A DNA stretch of 64,000 nucleotides, taken from NCBI GenBank assembly GCA_025024175.1, contig QCXZ01000138.1:48827092-48891091 (forward strand). Direction: 5' to 3'. The position numbers were made by a program, and so were the translations under genes. The notes under the pieces are model-generated. The model had not been told where the DNA came from. It saw nothing but the letters and a program-made list of their open reading frames with translations, and searched no databases. This document shows, one piece after another, positions 46,117 through 56,600 of the stretch. The number at the start of each line of letters is the position of its first letter. Positions within the stretch are counted from its first letter, which is position 1. Source of the stretch: Rhyzopertha dominica. Taxonomy: Eukaryota > Arthropoda > Insecta > Coleoptera > Bostrichidae.

Positions 46117-49100
46117 CAAAAAATGCCTGCAATATCCCACAGATATCCCATTAGCTGATGACAGTTTTAATGAACCCAAGTCTATCGACATACTATTAGG
46201 TGCTGAAATATTCTATGATCTTTTAGAAGGCGAAAAAATCATTTTAGGAAAAAATAACCCTACTCTACACAAAACAAAACTCGGATGGATATTTACAGGA
46301 GTTATTAAACTTCACGGTAATTCGCGACACTCTAAAACAGTATGCAACTTAACGACAAAAATTAGCCACGAATCGTTAAATCAAACTATGCAGCGCTTTT
46401 GGCAATTAGAGGAAATCCCTCAAAATCACATACTAAATCAAGAAGAACAATTATGCGAAAATTATTTTCAGCAAACCACGACCCGTTCTGAAGATGGTAA
46501 ATTTGTAGTTCGATTGCCATTCAAAGAAAACTTTCAAGAATTACTCGGAGAATCACAGTCTTGTTGTATCCAAAGATTTCGCGGTTTAGAAAATCGGTTA
46601 TCGAACAATGAAAGTTTAAAAAATGATTATCATAACTTCATGCAAGAATACGAAGCTTTACATCACATGTCTTCAAAATCTGATTTATACTCGTTTTCAC
46701 CGGAAGAAAAAGAATCATACTTTTTACCCCATCACGCAGTTATTAAATATAGTAGCACGACCACTAAATGCAGAGTTGTATTTGATGGTTCAGCCAGAAC
46801 TTCAACAGGCTATTCATTAAATGATCTTTTAGCAGTAGGCCCTCTCGTACAAGACGACTTATTTTCTATTGTCACGCGAATGCGATTAAGAAAATATGTA
46901 TTAAACGCAGACATAAAAATGATGTACAGACAAATATGGCTACATCCAAACGACCGCAAATATCAGTTGATTTTGTGGAGATTCAATTCAGATCAACCAA
47001 TTAAAATATACGAACTAAACACAGTAACGTATGGACATTCCAGTTCTCCATATTTAGCCACAAGGTGTCTCAAACATCTCGCAGAAATTAATGCAAACAC
47101 GTATCCACAAACCAGTCACATTCTGGAAAAATCATTCTACATGGACGATCTGCTAACTAGTGTAGATTCAATTCCGGAAGCGTTAGAAGTATACCACGAA
47201 ATAACAAGCGTACTGAATACCGCAGGTTTTCAATTACGTAAATGGTCTTCAAACAGTCGCGAAATTTTGAATCATATTGTTAACGACAACGCAAATCTCG
47301 AAGGTGAACAAAATCTTATTCTTATTCACGATCGTAAGGAACTAAAAACTTTAGGCCTTATGTGGAATTCGGAAGACGATACTTTAAATTACACAAGCAA
47401 ATTCATAGACAATCCTACAGTAATCACGAAACGGACAGTTTTATCGGCAATATCGCAATTATTCGACCCGTTAGGATTAGTCGGAGCAGCGGTAATAAGA
47501 GCGAAAATTCTTATGCAACAAATTTGGAAAAGTTCTCTCGATTGGGACGATCCATTAACAGGAGAATTGTTACTGCAATGGGAAACATTTTCTTCTCAGT
47601 TACACGCTTTAAATTCAGTAAAAATTCCACGTCACGTAGTATGCGAAAATCCCGTACAAGTAGAATTAGTCGGATTCTGCGACGCTTCGGAAAAGGCGTA
47701 CGGAGTATGTATTTATCTCGTATCAACAGACACTAACGGTCAAAAATATAGTAACTTGTTGTGTGCGAAATCCAAAGTCGCGCCACTCAAAAAAATAACG
47801 TTACCTCGTTTAGAATTACTAGCAGCAGTTCTGTTAGCTCGTTTAATGACAACTATTCGAAATACAATTGATATTACCATTGATGCAACTAAACTTTATT
47901 CAGATTCAACAATAGTTTTATCATGGCTTCGAATAGACCCGAGCACATTAAAAACATTCGTCGCGAATCGTGTTACACTAATATTAGAATTAACACATAT
48001 CGAAGAATGGAATCATGTCAAGAGTGAGTTTAACGCAGCGGATATTATATCACGAGGTATAAATCCTTCAGAATTGTTTGATTGCAATATCTGGTGGCAC
48101 GGACCAGAATTTCTGATTCAAATTCACGAAGCAAACGACTTTATCATGGAAGAGTTTTCAACTGAAAATTTACCAGAAGTCAAAATTCATAGCGTCTCGT
48201 TAGCAACATCCAAAACAGACAATTTTCTAAGCAATCTGATCACAAAGTTCTCGACCTTAAACAAACTACAGCGCGTAGTAGCTTACGTTTGTCGTTTTAC
48301 ACATCGATTAATTTCCAAACAATCAATTACCTCCGCAATTCTGAATGTAGATGAATTAGAACGAGCACTTTTAGTGTTAATCAAATTTGTTCAACACGAA
48401 GCTTTTAGCTCCGAAATTTCCGCATTACAACAATCACGTAACATTAAAAATCATAGCCAAATAATTAATCTAAACCCGTTCATAGACGAATCTGGCATTC
48501 TGAGAGTAGGTGGCAGACTTGCAAATTCAGACCTTCCTTATGACCAGAAACATCCCATAATTTTGCCTTATAAACATAAACTGACTTCATTAATTATACA
48601 GCACGAACACTTGAAGCATTTACACGCAGGAGTTCAAAATCTTCTATCTATATTGCGTTTAAGGTATTGGCCAATTAAGGGAAAAAACATGGTCAAATCC
48701 GTTACACGTTCTTGCATTAGGTGTTATCGAGTAAACCCAAAACCAGCAACCCATATCATGGGAAATTTGCCACGAAATCGAGTTACCCCGGGTAGACCTT
48801 TTTTGAGATGCGGTATCGATTATGCAGGTCCTATTCTAGTGAAAGACGGATCATTAAGAACGAGCAAGGTACGTAAGTCATATATATGCATTTTTGTCTG
48901 TTTCGCTGTGCGAGCTGTGCATATCGAACTTGTATTAGATTTAACCACGGATGGTTTTTTAAACGCACTCAAAAGGTTCATATCCAGACGTGGTAAACCA
49001 ACTGACATTTTTACCGACAACGGCTTGAATTTCGTCGGAGCCAGTAATCATTTTACTGAATTGTTCAAGTTGCTCTCTGATAAGAATCACAATCAAATCG

Positions 49101-49738
49101 TTTCTCAGTTTCTTGCAAAAGATATGATTAAATGGCATTTCATCCCTCCGAAGTCGCCCCACATTGGCGGTTTGTGGGAAGCAATGGTTAAGTCGACCAA
49201 GTATCATTTACGTCGAACTTTAGGTAATGCAACGGTTACATACGATGAAATGTACACTATCCTTACGCAGATTGAGGCATGCTTAAATTCACGTCCATTA
49301 ACGGCCTTGTCTGACGACCCAAACGATTTCCTACCCTTAACTCCGTCACATTTCCTTATTGGAGACTCTCTAGTTGCGACACCCCAAGCTGACGTTGAAG
49401 ACATGCCATGTAACAGGTTATCCCGATATCAGAGAATGCAACAACTCGTCCAACTGTTTTGGACACGTTGGTCTAGGGAATATCTAGGTCAATTGCAGAA
49501 ACGTTCGAAATGGCATCAGCATCAGATGTCCGATCTACATGTTGGATCTCTAGTCATTCTGATGGAGGATCACATACCCCCTCTTCGATGGCCCATGGCA
49601 CGCATCCTTGAACTTCACCCCGGTGCTGACCAGATAGTTCGTGTAGTGTCAGTGAAAACTGCTAATGGTGCGGTAGTGAAACGCTCGTTGCGGAAAATTT
49701 GCGCACTACCTGAAGATAATGAACCTGACGAAGCCTGA
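46100..49738 (+). CDS. BEL/Pao Pol: reverse transcriptase, RNase H, integrase
   Basis: The frame is open from 46100 (PLIGFDKK...), although the first ATG is at 46388. The early part (SIDILLGAEIFYDLL, KLGWIFTG) belongs to the protease-RT linker. RT: KCRVVFDGSA, LNADIKMMYRQIWL, the catalytic SFYMDDLLTS (near 47140). RNase H/Pao region: GFCDASEKAYGV, LPRLELLAAVLL, LYSDSTIVLSWL. Integrase: HLKHLHAG with CIRCYR as the zinc domain, then D in CGIDYAGP, D in IFTDNGLNF and E in HIGGLWEAM. The C-terminal DUF5641-like tail has WSREYLGQLQKRSKW and PPLRWPMARI. Stop TGA at 49736-49738. All catalytic residues are present, and only the upstream frame change separates it from Gag. Confidence 0.95.
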   Translation, partial: PLIGFDKKCLQYPTDIPLADDSFNEPKSIDILLGAEIFYDLLEGEKIILGKNNPTLHKTKLGWIFTGVIKLHGNSRHSKTVCNLTTKISHESLNQTMQRFWQLEEIPQNHILNQEEQLCENYFQQTTTRSEDGKFVVRLPFKENFQELLGESQSCCIQRFRGLENRLSNNESLKNDYHNFMQEYEALHHMSSKSDLYSFSPEEKESYFLPHHAVIKYSSTTTKCRVVFDGSARTSTGYSLNDLLAVGPLVQDDLFSIVTRMRLRKYVLNADIKMMYRQIWLHPNDRKYQLILWRFNSDQPIKIYELNTVTYGHSSSPYLATRCLKHLAEINANTYPQTSHILEKSFYMDDLLTSVDSIPEALEVYHEITSVLNTAGFQLRKWSSNSREILNHIVNDNANLEGEQNLILIHDRKELKTLGLMWNSEDDTLNYTSKFIDNPTVITKRTVLSAISQLFDPLGLVGAAVIRAKILMQQIWKSSLDWDDPLTGELLLQWETFSSQLHALNSVKIPRHVVCENPVQVELVGFCDASEKAYGVCIYLVSTDTNGQKYSNLLCAKSKVAPLKKITLPRLELLAAVLLARLMTTIRNTIDITIDATKLYSDSTIVLSWLRIDPSTLKTFVANRVTLILELTHIEEWNHVKSEFNAADIISRGINPSELFDCNIWWHGPEFLIQIHEANDFIMEEFSTENLPEVKIHSVSLATSKTDNFLSNLITKFSTLNKLQRVVAYVCRFTHRLISKQSITSAILNVDELERALLVLIKFVQHEAFSSEISALQQSRNIKNHSQIINLNPFIDESGILRVGGRLANSDLPYDQKHPIILPYKHKLTSLIIQHEHLKHLHAGVQNLLSILRLRYWPIKGKNMVKSVTRSCIRCYRVNPKPATHIMGNLPRNRVTPGRPFLRCGIDYAGPILVKDGSLRTSKVRKSYICIFVCFAVRAVHIELVLDLTTDGFLNALKRFISRRGKPTDIFTDNGLNFVGASNHFTELFKLLSDKNHNQIVSQFLAKDMIKWHFIPPKSPHIGGLWEAMVKSTKYHLRRTLGNATVTYDEMYTILTQIEACLNSRPLTALSDDPNDFLPLTPSHFLIGDSLVATPQADVEDMPCNRLSRYQRMQQLVQLFWTRWSREYLGQLQKRSKWHQHQMSDLHVGSLVILMEDHIPPLRWPMARILELHPGADQIVRVVSVKTANGAVVKRSLRKICALPEDNEPDEA

Positions 49739-49864
49739 TTATGACATTAACTTTCAAGTTTAATGCTAATTATTTTCTTTTTTTTTTTTCATTTTTTTTG
49801 AATGTTGGTTCCTTTATCTTTGTTCACTGTTTAGTTTGTAATGCTTTTGAAATGTACACATTTC

Positions 49865-49879
49865 AAGGTGGCCGGCGTA
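49865..49879 (+). promoter_or_regulatory. Polypurine-like tract of the BEL/Pao element
   Basis: aaggtggccggcgta directly precedes the right LTR. It is G-rich but not purely purine. Assigned by position. Confidence 0.55.
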
Positions 49880-50143
49880 TGTTGAGTTCAAAATGTTTAT
49901 GTTTATTTCTGTTACCGTGCGATAGCGCTGTGTGTGATCGTGAACTTTCGTGCAACCTAACCTAGCCTGCAGCGGGGAGAAGAGATGGACGCAAGCGACA
50001 AGTCCAAGCGCACGCAGTTTTCTCGTCTCTCCACGTAACAAAATTTCACGTTGTAAACGTCTCGGCCATCAATTATACAGTCCACATCCAATAAACCAAT
50101 AAACAATATTGGTTGCATATCATTTCGAAAACCCGAAGCAACA
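49880..50143 (+). repeat. 3' LTR of the BEL/Pao element
   Basis: 264 bp, identical to 43858-44121 as read. Followed by gtaag at 50144-50148, the TSD. Confidence 0.97.
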
Positions 50144-50480
50144 GTAAGTCTAAAAGCGAATCTGTTATATTAATTGCCGATAGTTTCTATTTGAGTGTAG
50201 GTACTATGAGAAATACAGTCAAATGCCTTTGACAAATCACACAGCAGCAAACCTAGATATTCATGGTTTTCAAAGTACATACCTAGCTAGCTGAGCGACC
50301 GCGTGCGATGTAGATTTATTTTTCCGAAATCCAAACTGTGACGGTGTAAAGTAATTATTATTTTTGAGATAAGTTGCCAGTTGGAGTTGTTAGCTTTTTC
50401 ATAAATTTTACTTAGTATAGGAATTACTGATATAGAATATCAGAACGTGTCTCATTATTTAATTATTTTCTTAAAATTGC
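50144..50480 (-). pseudogene. Non-LTR retrotransposon reverse transcriptase relic, 5' part
   Basis: On the minus strand, pieces in two or three frames read TPSQFGFRKNKSTSHAVAQL, then FENHEYLGLLLCDLSKAFDC and ISH, the QxGFR...STxxAV and DLSKAFDxVxH motifs of jockey/I-like reverse transcriptases. The catalytic Asp in LSKAFD's region is present. The reading continues across the BEL/Pao target site into 43275-43857, proving that the LTR element landed in an already decayed LINE. Confidence 0.75.
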
Positions 50481-50539
50481 CGGATTTGTATCTGCTAATT
50501 TTACTGCTATTAATTGCTGTTCGGAAAGTGTAGACCCCC

Positions 50540-50780
50540 TACCTGCTTGATTGTAAGAGTGTGATACATTTTTGAAATGAATTTCAATGATGTGCCTTTT
50601 GACCCCCCTTCCCATTAAAAAATGCAAATTGCCCCATATCTCGAAAACGAGAGCTGTCACGGAGTTGAAAAAATTACAGAAAATGAATTTTAATTATCCA
50701 TAAGCTCATGTACAATTTCAGAAAAATCGGTCAAACAGAACCTGAAATATCCTGCTGGTTCCATACTTTGTAGCGACCCT
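50540..50780. repeat. Possible outer end of a Tc1/mariner-related element
   Basis: AT-rich text with phrases often found at the non-coding ends of insect DUF4817-type elements (tctcgaaaacgagagctg, cagaaaaatcggtcaaacag) ends in cgaccctgtata near 50781. No opposite end was located, so this is only suggestive. Confidence 0.3.
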
Positions 50781-51454
50781 GTATATGTCCCTTTAACATT
50801 TCAATCTATAGATGTTTAGATAACACTTTATCTTTTTTTCCTTTAAAATGAATTATTTCGATTGGTCTCTGTGTCCACCTGACCAGTGGAGTCCCTTAAA
50901 TGTTTATGAAAGTTTACGAAACACACATACCTACATCAAGAAAAAATTGGCAGCTGATACGGACGATACGTCATTCCAACTCGAGAATACCGCTCTTATT
51001 GCTGTTGGCGTAAACTTTTCGAAGCCGGCGTGTATCTAAATCAAGAGCCGTTCTCTTCATATTCCATGTATTCTCGAGGGTCCACTCCGATAATCCACGA
51101 GCGGGTAAACATGGAAACTCTGGTCCCAAGTTTTCGCGAAATTAGATTACGGAGACGTCTGGAACTTTTTCATAACGCCAAACGTCGTTTCATCCGGTGA
51201 TTGCCACGAAGCCGTCGATCTTATTGGGGCTGTAACACAACACAGGCTCTCGGCTTATCTTTGTTTTTGATACATTTCTTTTGGACCAGAGTTGTGTATA
51301 TAACGCCTTCGCTTGCGAATTTTCAGTAACAGATTTACTTGCAATAATATAGGTACAATATCACAATGTATTACCTACCTACCCATAATGTTGTATTTAA
51401 TATAATTACAATGTATTTACTGCATGGATTTATCTTATGGGGATTTATAATTTG

Positions 51455-51502
<48 letters not shown>

Positions 51503-52590
51503 GTCTAATATAACTTTTATATTGGAGTCGGTTGTCTCTCTACTGGCTATACTATTCTGTATTACTGTTATGGTCTAAGTCACAAGTTGGCCGGATTCCA
51601 ATATTTTTCAGCGTCTTGTGCTTGTATGATCAAGGCATCTGCGAATAGAGAGAGGCTGATTCACCTACATGGAGGATAACTGTAGACACCTGATGATAGT
51701 GCAACGCACCATTACCCCAAAATCACTTTAATATGAAAAAACAAGCACCTACAAACACTTTAATGCAATTACGTGCATGAAAAACCATTATCAAAATAAA
51801 CGCGTCTGCAAACCCCCTTAGTTCCTGGGGACTCATTTTAACGTTTGGCCGCAATTTTTACAAAGAATGTTGCTATCTGAAATCACTTAATAAGTTGTTT
51901 ATTAGATGACAGCAATCCTTTTCCCACAACCTCACAACCTACTTATGAAATTTCAAATGCGCACAGCTGTCCCTCCCTCACCCTTACATGTATTTATGAG
52001 ACTCATGATACGAACAGCCGATTACCGTTCACAATGGTTTACAAGTATTACCTGAAGCTGTCGTAAATAACAGACGGGTTCGGCACGTTCCACTATTTTG
52101 CAGCGGAGTGTACGGTATCCAAAAATTGTGTTTAGGCTTTTTTAGAATTTTTTCCGTACACATAAATCAATGAGCATTATTTGGTATTATTATTTGAACT
52201 ACAAATATTTCTCATCTAATAGCTTTTAATGTATGACTAAATCGTATTCTTTCCTAATTTAATGAGTAGTATTTATTTTTATAACCATGAATGGTAAACA
52301 TTCCAATTTCAATGCGGCAGCCCATACTTTCTAATTTTTGATCGCGGTGTGCAATCGTCCTCTGCCTTGTTTCTTCCAGGTTAAAATGTTCTTTTAATCC
52401 GGAGGGTCATAAACGTAGTTTCTACCCGTATATTTTTTTTTGGAAATAAGATGAAATCGGAACTATTATACTCCTACTATAAACGGTATTGAAAGCATAT
52501 GTGTTCACTTATATTTTAATGTTTTACAGCATATAAGCGTACCAAGTGCAATATTTTTTACTTCTTTAGTCATACCTACATATATGCTTA
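50781..52590. other. Unassigned sequence
   Basis: Nothing recognisable apart from the trinucleotide repeat listed separately. The short open frames at 50848-51039 and 51366-51578 are chance or repeat-driven. Confidence 0.45.
51456..51502 (+). repeat. (TTA)n microsatellite
   Basis: An uninterrupted run of about 15-16 TTA units. Confidence 0.97.
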
Positions 52591-53145
52591 CCCAACTAGC
52601 AACTTACAGCTTTATAATGATCAGGCAAACGTTTATAAAACAATTTTTATAAAACAGTTGTACTCTTGTAAACATTGTCAAAACGTTTATAGAATACTTA
52701 AAGACGCAAAAAGGCGCATCTTTATAAAACATTTTAGTTATATACAGTATCCCATAATGGTTCTAGTAGGTGTTACAGAACAGTTTTGTAGATAGTTACA
52801 GAGGTGGTATAAAAATTACTATAAATCAGTTATAAAACGGTTTTATATCAATTTATTATAAAACAGTTTTATAAATGTTACGGCATTTTCTATTATGCTA
52901 CAATTCTGTTGCATTCAGCATCTTTAAAGGAATATTTCGGTTTTTTAACCGATTTGGCGGAGAATGATTTATTTCTTAACGATTGGGTAAAGTTGCAACC
53001 CATATTCCTCTGTAAAATAAAACATGTCCTCAGACCGAGATATATACCGTACCACATGACATAAAATATGCGTAGTATTGAATTGTAGTCACAAGAAACT
53101 ACTACCAAACAAAATTTTCTGTGAAACATATGCATGTATGTATAC
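52591..53145. repeat. Non-autonomous TA-flanked repeat element, partial copy B
   Basis: It begins CCCAACTAGCAACTTACAGC after TA (52589-52590) exactly as copy A at 6309, and follows it with only scattered substitutions for about 555 bp. It then diverges after tgtatac, so the right half and right TIR are missing. The left end, the aagacgc/gcatctt mini-palindrome and the tttataaaac repeats are preserved. Confidence 0.75.
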
Positions 53146-55639
53146 AAAATTTTTAAGCGCTTCAAAAATAATAAGTATTTCATCAATTTTAAAGAAATAT
53201 TGACAAAATACAAAAAAATTTTTTAATCGTGTGGCATCTTAAATCTATCTGCACTGATTATAAACCGCATTTTATAATCATTTTTGTTAGAAACATAACT
53301 TTTGTATATTACTTTTTTGTAAAAAAACCTGTCGCGGCATTACCTGCGTGTTTAGTCTCCTAATCTGTTATTGACCGGTGGGACAACTGATCGAACGGAT
53401 TATTGGTGATTTTAAACCGTGGACCAATTGAGCACCTCCGGATAGACAGTGGAAAGAGTAAGAAATATTTTTGTTTTGTTCCCCAAACATTTAAATACCT
53501 GTAAAACACTGGAAATTCAGTGCCACATGTACTGGGCATTAAAAATTGGTACAGAGTGAATCATGTACAAGAATTAATAATAGAAGTTAATCGTGATTTC
53601 AGCGGTGAGAGTGAGTAATTTTTTTTAGTTTGTGACTCTTGTAATGTGCTTATTAACAAGCTGTAATGAACATAATCGACACCGTGTATAAATTTTAATG
53701 TGCATTATTGTAAATTTTTTCTAACAAATGTAAATAATCTTCTACTTACTAATTTGTATGTTTTTATATTAACTTTGTATAAATTCGTTGTCACGTGCAA
53801 AGGCTTTTATTTTATACGTCGGAAAATTCAAACCCAATAGAGTAACACATAAAAGTAGATCGCGGGTCGCGCCAGTTAGCATCAGGTCTGCATTAAATAA
53901 AATTTGTTATTAAAAGCTTCTATGTTTTATTGATTGCTAAATTATCACAACTAACAAATTTCAGAAATTCAAGATTTTTTTGAATACTGTTGTAAAAACC
54001 CTCATTTACAGTACAATAGTTTACGACGGCCGACCATCAAGCTGTAAAACCCTCTGCATAGGTCAGTCTCATAGATCGTTGCTTGGTACTTTATAAATAA
54101 AATAAAAGCACAGTATTTGTTTTACAGTATTTAATTTTTACTTATATCTGTTTCGAGCTCTTAGGAGTATAAACACAAAACAGATGAAATCCACTTTATG
54201 CAGGCAAGCATAATATATAGAATGTTTGTATCGCGTTTTTTAGTCCAAAAGCATAATTGCAAACTCACAGGAACAAAGTTAAAAACGTTTTAATTTCGTT
54301 TGGAATAAGATGCATAACATTTGCCCAGGAAATGTCGCCATATTCCCCATTCCGATTTATTCCCTCCAGCTATATATAGCTGTATAGGTATTATTCCAAT
54401 TTAAAGTTCTATTCTACTTAAACAGGCACTGCATCATAACTGACTATTTCTTTTAAAACTTTTATACATTAAACGTGTGTAAACTGATAAAAGCGCACTT
54501 TTCGGCATGCTTCTCCCGTGTTTTACACTAATCCCGTAATAACTCCCGAAATCGAGGTAATCAACGCAGGTTGTCGCTGGCGAACATCCGGATAACTCTG
54601 ACAGATAAGAGAAAAACCCACAACCCGGGGCTCCAAAGGCGCAACGAGGAACATAATAAAAGAGAAGGCTAAAACGCAGAGATACACCCCTCGTTCGCGG
54701 TTAAACTTAATAAAGTATGGCGCGCAATTTCGTGCTCGGTTGCGAGCGTGCCTTATACGAATTTTCGCCGGTTGCAGGTCGAAAAATCGATAGTCTTAAT
54801 GAGCAACTGTAAATTTGGGTAAAATTGGGGGAAACCGACCGGCATGATTCGATCATACGTGCCGACGATGGCGCTTCAATTATTTTTAGAAGACCCCCGG
54901 AATGGCCAGGCAAAGCTTGTATCACGATACCGTTATGATTGTGCACCTATTTGCAAATCTCGCAAAAATCGGACAAAAAAAGGGTTTGGAACACCTTCGT
55001 TTTTGATTTTGCTATTTTATGTTTTTCCATGTGATTGTGAACGACCCGCAGTAAATTTGCAAGGTGTCACGAGAATATACCAAACGAAAGCAACAAATGA
55101 TGTTTTGAAGGTATCCAGTTTATTGTCATTTATTTCAATGACAATATTGACCGATCTATCATGAATTCGTAAACTTTTTAAAGACATTAATCACTACTAT
55201 CTTTTAAGAACTTGTAAGCACCCTTTACCATTAGCTTTGTTTCGACTGAAGCGTATTAGTAAAGATTTTATCAAGTTTAGAAACATCCATTCTTAAATGT
55301 TAATTTTTACAGTGTAAGAATTTGGCTTTTAGCCGTCCAATAGTCATGAAGTTTTGATAGAATGTCAGTGAATAATATACCTTTTCTTCTCAGACTGGCT
55401 ATTTTGAAGACGCCCTGTTCACTTAAACGTCCGGTGTATTATAATAAGTTTAAAATTAGTTTTGGTCTTTTCAAATGTCAAGCATTTCGAGAATCAAGAA
55501 TGATGGGGTCTTCAAGAAACGATATTACAAAGTGAGGTAAGTAGGTAGAGAGCGAGATTAAAGCAGAAAACGTATAAGTTTTTTATGTGGAGAAAACATC
55601 AATTCTTCGGCATCAGCTGGTCGACTTCTGTAAAGTTCC
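53146..55639. other. Unassigned sequence
   Basis: No gene was recognised. About 54540-54960 is less AT-rich than its neighbours. The open frames 54707-54946 and 54844-55164 overlap antisense and lack motifs. Confidence 0.4.
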
Positions 55640-56345
55640 AGTTAAAAAAGGTGCCATCTAAAAAAAAAGAAGCTGCAAGCCAAAATATATTCGAACATTG
55701 TTTCCAATTATTCAACAGATACCAATATTCAAAAAATTTTCAAAATCTGCTTTACATGTAGTAGTCTGTGAATTAAACTATAAAAAGGCGACAATTTTAT
55801 ACTTAATGATTGTTAAGATTCAGCATGAATTAATGTATCTATAGTGGTTGGTCTTCTATAGATGCTAAAATATAGTTTTCATGAATTCTTTGTTATGTTA
55901 TGGTCTAAAAAGTTTATGCCGTTATTTTCTTCTTCTATGGTGAATTGTATCTTTTCATAAATACTGTNTATGTAATTCGAAAATTGATCTAGGTTTCTGT
56001 TTGTACCTGTCCAAATACTGAATGCAATGACTACATTATTATTGATTTTTATAAATTATTCATGTATATCTCAGCTAGAAGTGGTGACAATGGAGACCCC
56101 ATTGGTAAGCCATCTTCTTGCGTCTAATATTGATTATTAAAACAAAAATAATTTTGGTTAATGCATTCGTTTAATAATAAGACCAATTCTTCTCTAAGGG
56201 ATTCATCTAAGTTAACTGAAATAATATGTTCGATAACGAGATTTTCGACTTCATCAACTGGAATTGATGTGAATAGGTTTTTACATCAAAGGAGGGCAAT
56301 TTCGTATTAGGCTGGAGGGTAATATATTAAATAAATAATCTGCCC

Positions 56346-56423
56346 TGGTCAGTTCGCTCTCACCCTGCGACTAGTTTCGCCCTGTTGGGGCTCATCAGGC
56401 AGGGGTAGAGAGCAAACTGACCA
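56346..56423 (-). ncRNA. Hammerhead ribozyme, type I layout with palindromic stem III
   Basis: On the minus strand, 5' stem I ends CCCUGC (56404-56399). Then follow CUGAUGA (56398-56392), stem II GCCC-CAACA-GGGC (56391-56379), GAAA (56378-56375), and ACUAGU sharing the last A (56375-56370), with C at 56369 completing the GUC cleavage triplet. The 3' stem I strand GCAGGG (56368-56363) pairs perfectly with CCCUGC. Stem I then extends through a small internal loop into GAGAGC/GCUCUC and a 9-bp AACUGACCA/UGGUCAGUU helix. Cleavage is predicted between 56369 and 56368. Stem III is a self-complementary hexamer with no loop, so it should pair between two tandem copies, as in PLE and retrozyme hammerheads. 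All core nucleotides are the consensus ones. Confidence 0.92.
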
Positions 56424-56471
56424 TGGCACACCGTCGCCTATAACCGCGGCGGGCGGACTGGTTTAAAGGAG

Positions 56472-56523
56472 AATAGGAGGGCAGATGCCCATAGATGGCA
56501 CTGAGGGCATCTGCCCTCCTATT
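56472..56523 (-). repeat. 19-bp perfect hairpin upstream of the ribozyme
   Basis: aataggagggcagatgccc (56472-56490) and its exact reverse complement (56505-56523) enclose a 14-nt loop. In transcript orientation it precedes the hammerhead by about 48 nt. Function unknown. Confidence 0.95.
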
Positions 56524-56600
56524 TCCCGGGTAATATATTGTAGTTTTTTAACGAGATATATTGAATTCTTCACTGAAAAAAATGATTTAAAATCAGTTAA

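Larger units (their letters stand above)
43858..50143 (+). mobile_element. Full-length BEL/Pao LTR retrotransposon, very recent insertion
   Basis: 6286 bp with 264-bp LTRs (43858-44121 and 49880-50143) that appear identical. A 5-bp TSD gtaag lies at 43853-43857 and 50144-50148, the usual length for BEL/Pao. Order: LTR, primer site, Gag-protease, RT, RNase H, integrase, DUF5641-like tail, purine-rich tract, LTR. There is no env. One frame change near 46099 separates Gag-protease from the rest of Pol. It sits inside a minus-strand non-LTR RT relic. Confidence 0.97.
56329..56527 (-). mobile_element. 199-bp hammerhead-bearing retroelement insertion (retrozyme-like or solo PLE terminal repeat)
   Basis: It is flanked by a perfect 12-bp direct repeat gggtaatatatt at 56317-56328 and 56528-56539. 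Removing the insert and one repeat copy restores an uninterrupted PLE reading frame, so both boundaries are secure. The insert has no coding capacity. On the minus strand it carries, 5' to 3', a 19-bp perfect hairpin, a GC-rich spacer and a canonical hammerhead ribozyme. The TSD length matches PLE-type integration. Short hammerhead-containing sequences moved by PLE machinery are known from animals (retrozymes and PLE pseudo-LTRs). Which of the two this is depends on copies elsewhere in the genome. Confidence 0.88.
55640..56600 (-). pseudogene. Penelope-like reverse transcriptase relic (PLE 3), interrupted
   Basis: The minus-strand pieces in order are SVKNSIYLVKKLQYIT, LQPNTKLPSFDVK, KNLFTSIPVDEVENLVIEHI, QEDGLPMGSPLSPLLAEIYM, NNVVIAFSIWTGTN, then YEKIQFTIEEENNGINFLD and LYFSIYRRPTTIDTLIHAES. 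These are the PLE RT landmarks: LVSFDVxSLFTxIPVDE, GLxMGSPLSPxLAxIFM, and FTxExExNxxLxFLD...YRKPTxTD. The YVDD box is damaged and there are several frame changes and an N near 55969. The GIY-YIG domain is not recognisable. A 199-bp insertion (56329-56527) splits it between IT and LQ. It is a different PLE sequence from that at 2705-3644. Confidence 0.8.

Noticed and set aside
51366..51578. Open frame with a poly-leucine stretch
   Set aside because: The leucines come from the (TTA)n microsatellite, so a transmembrane protein is not supported.
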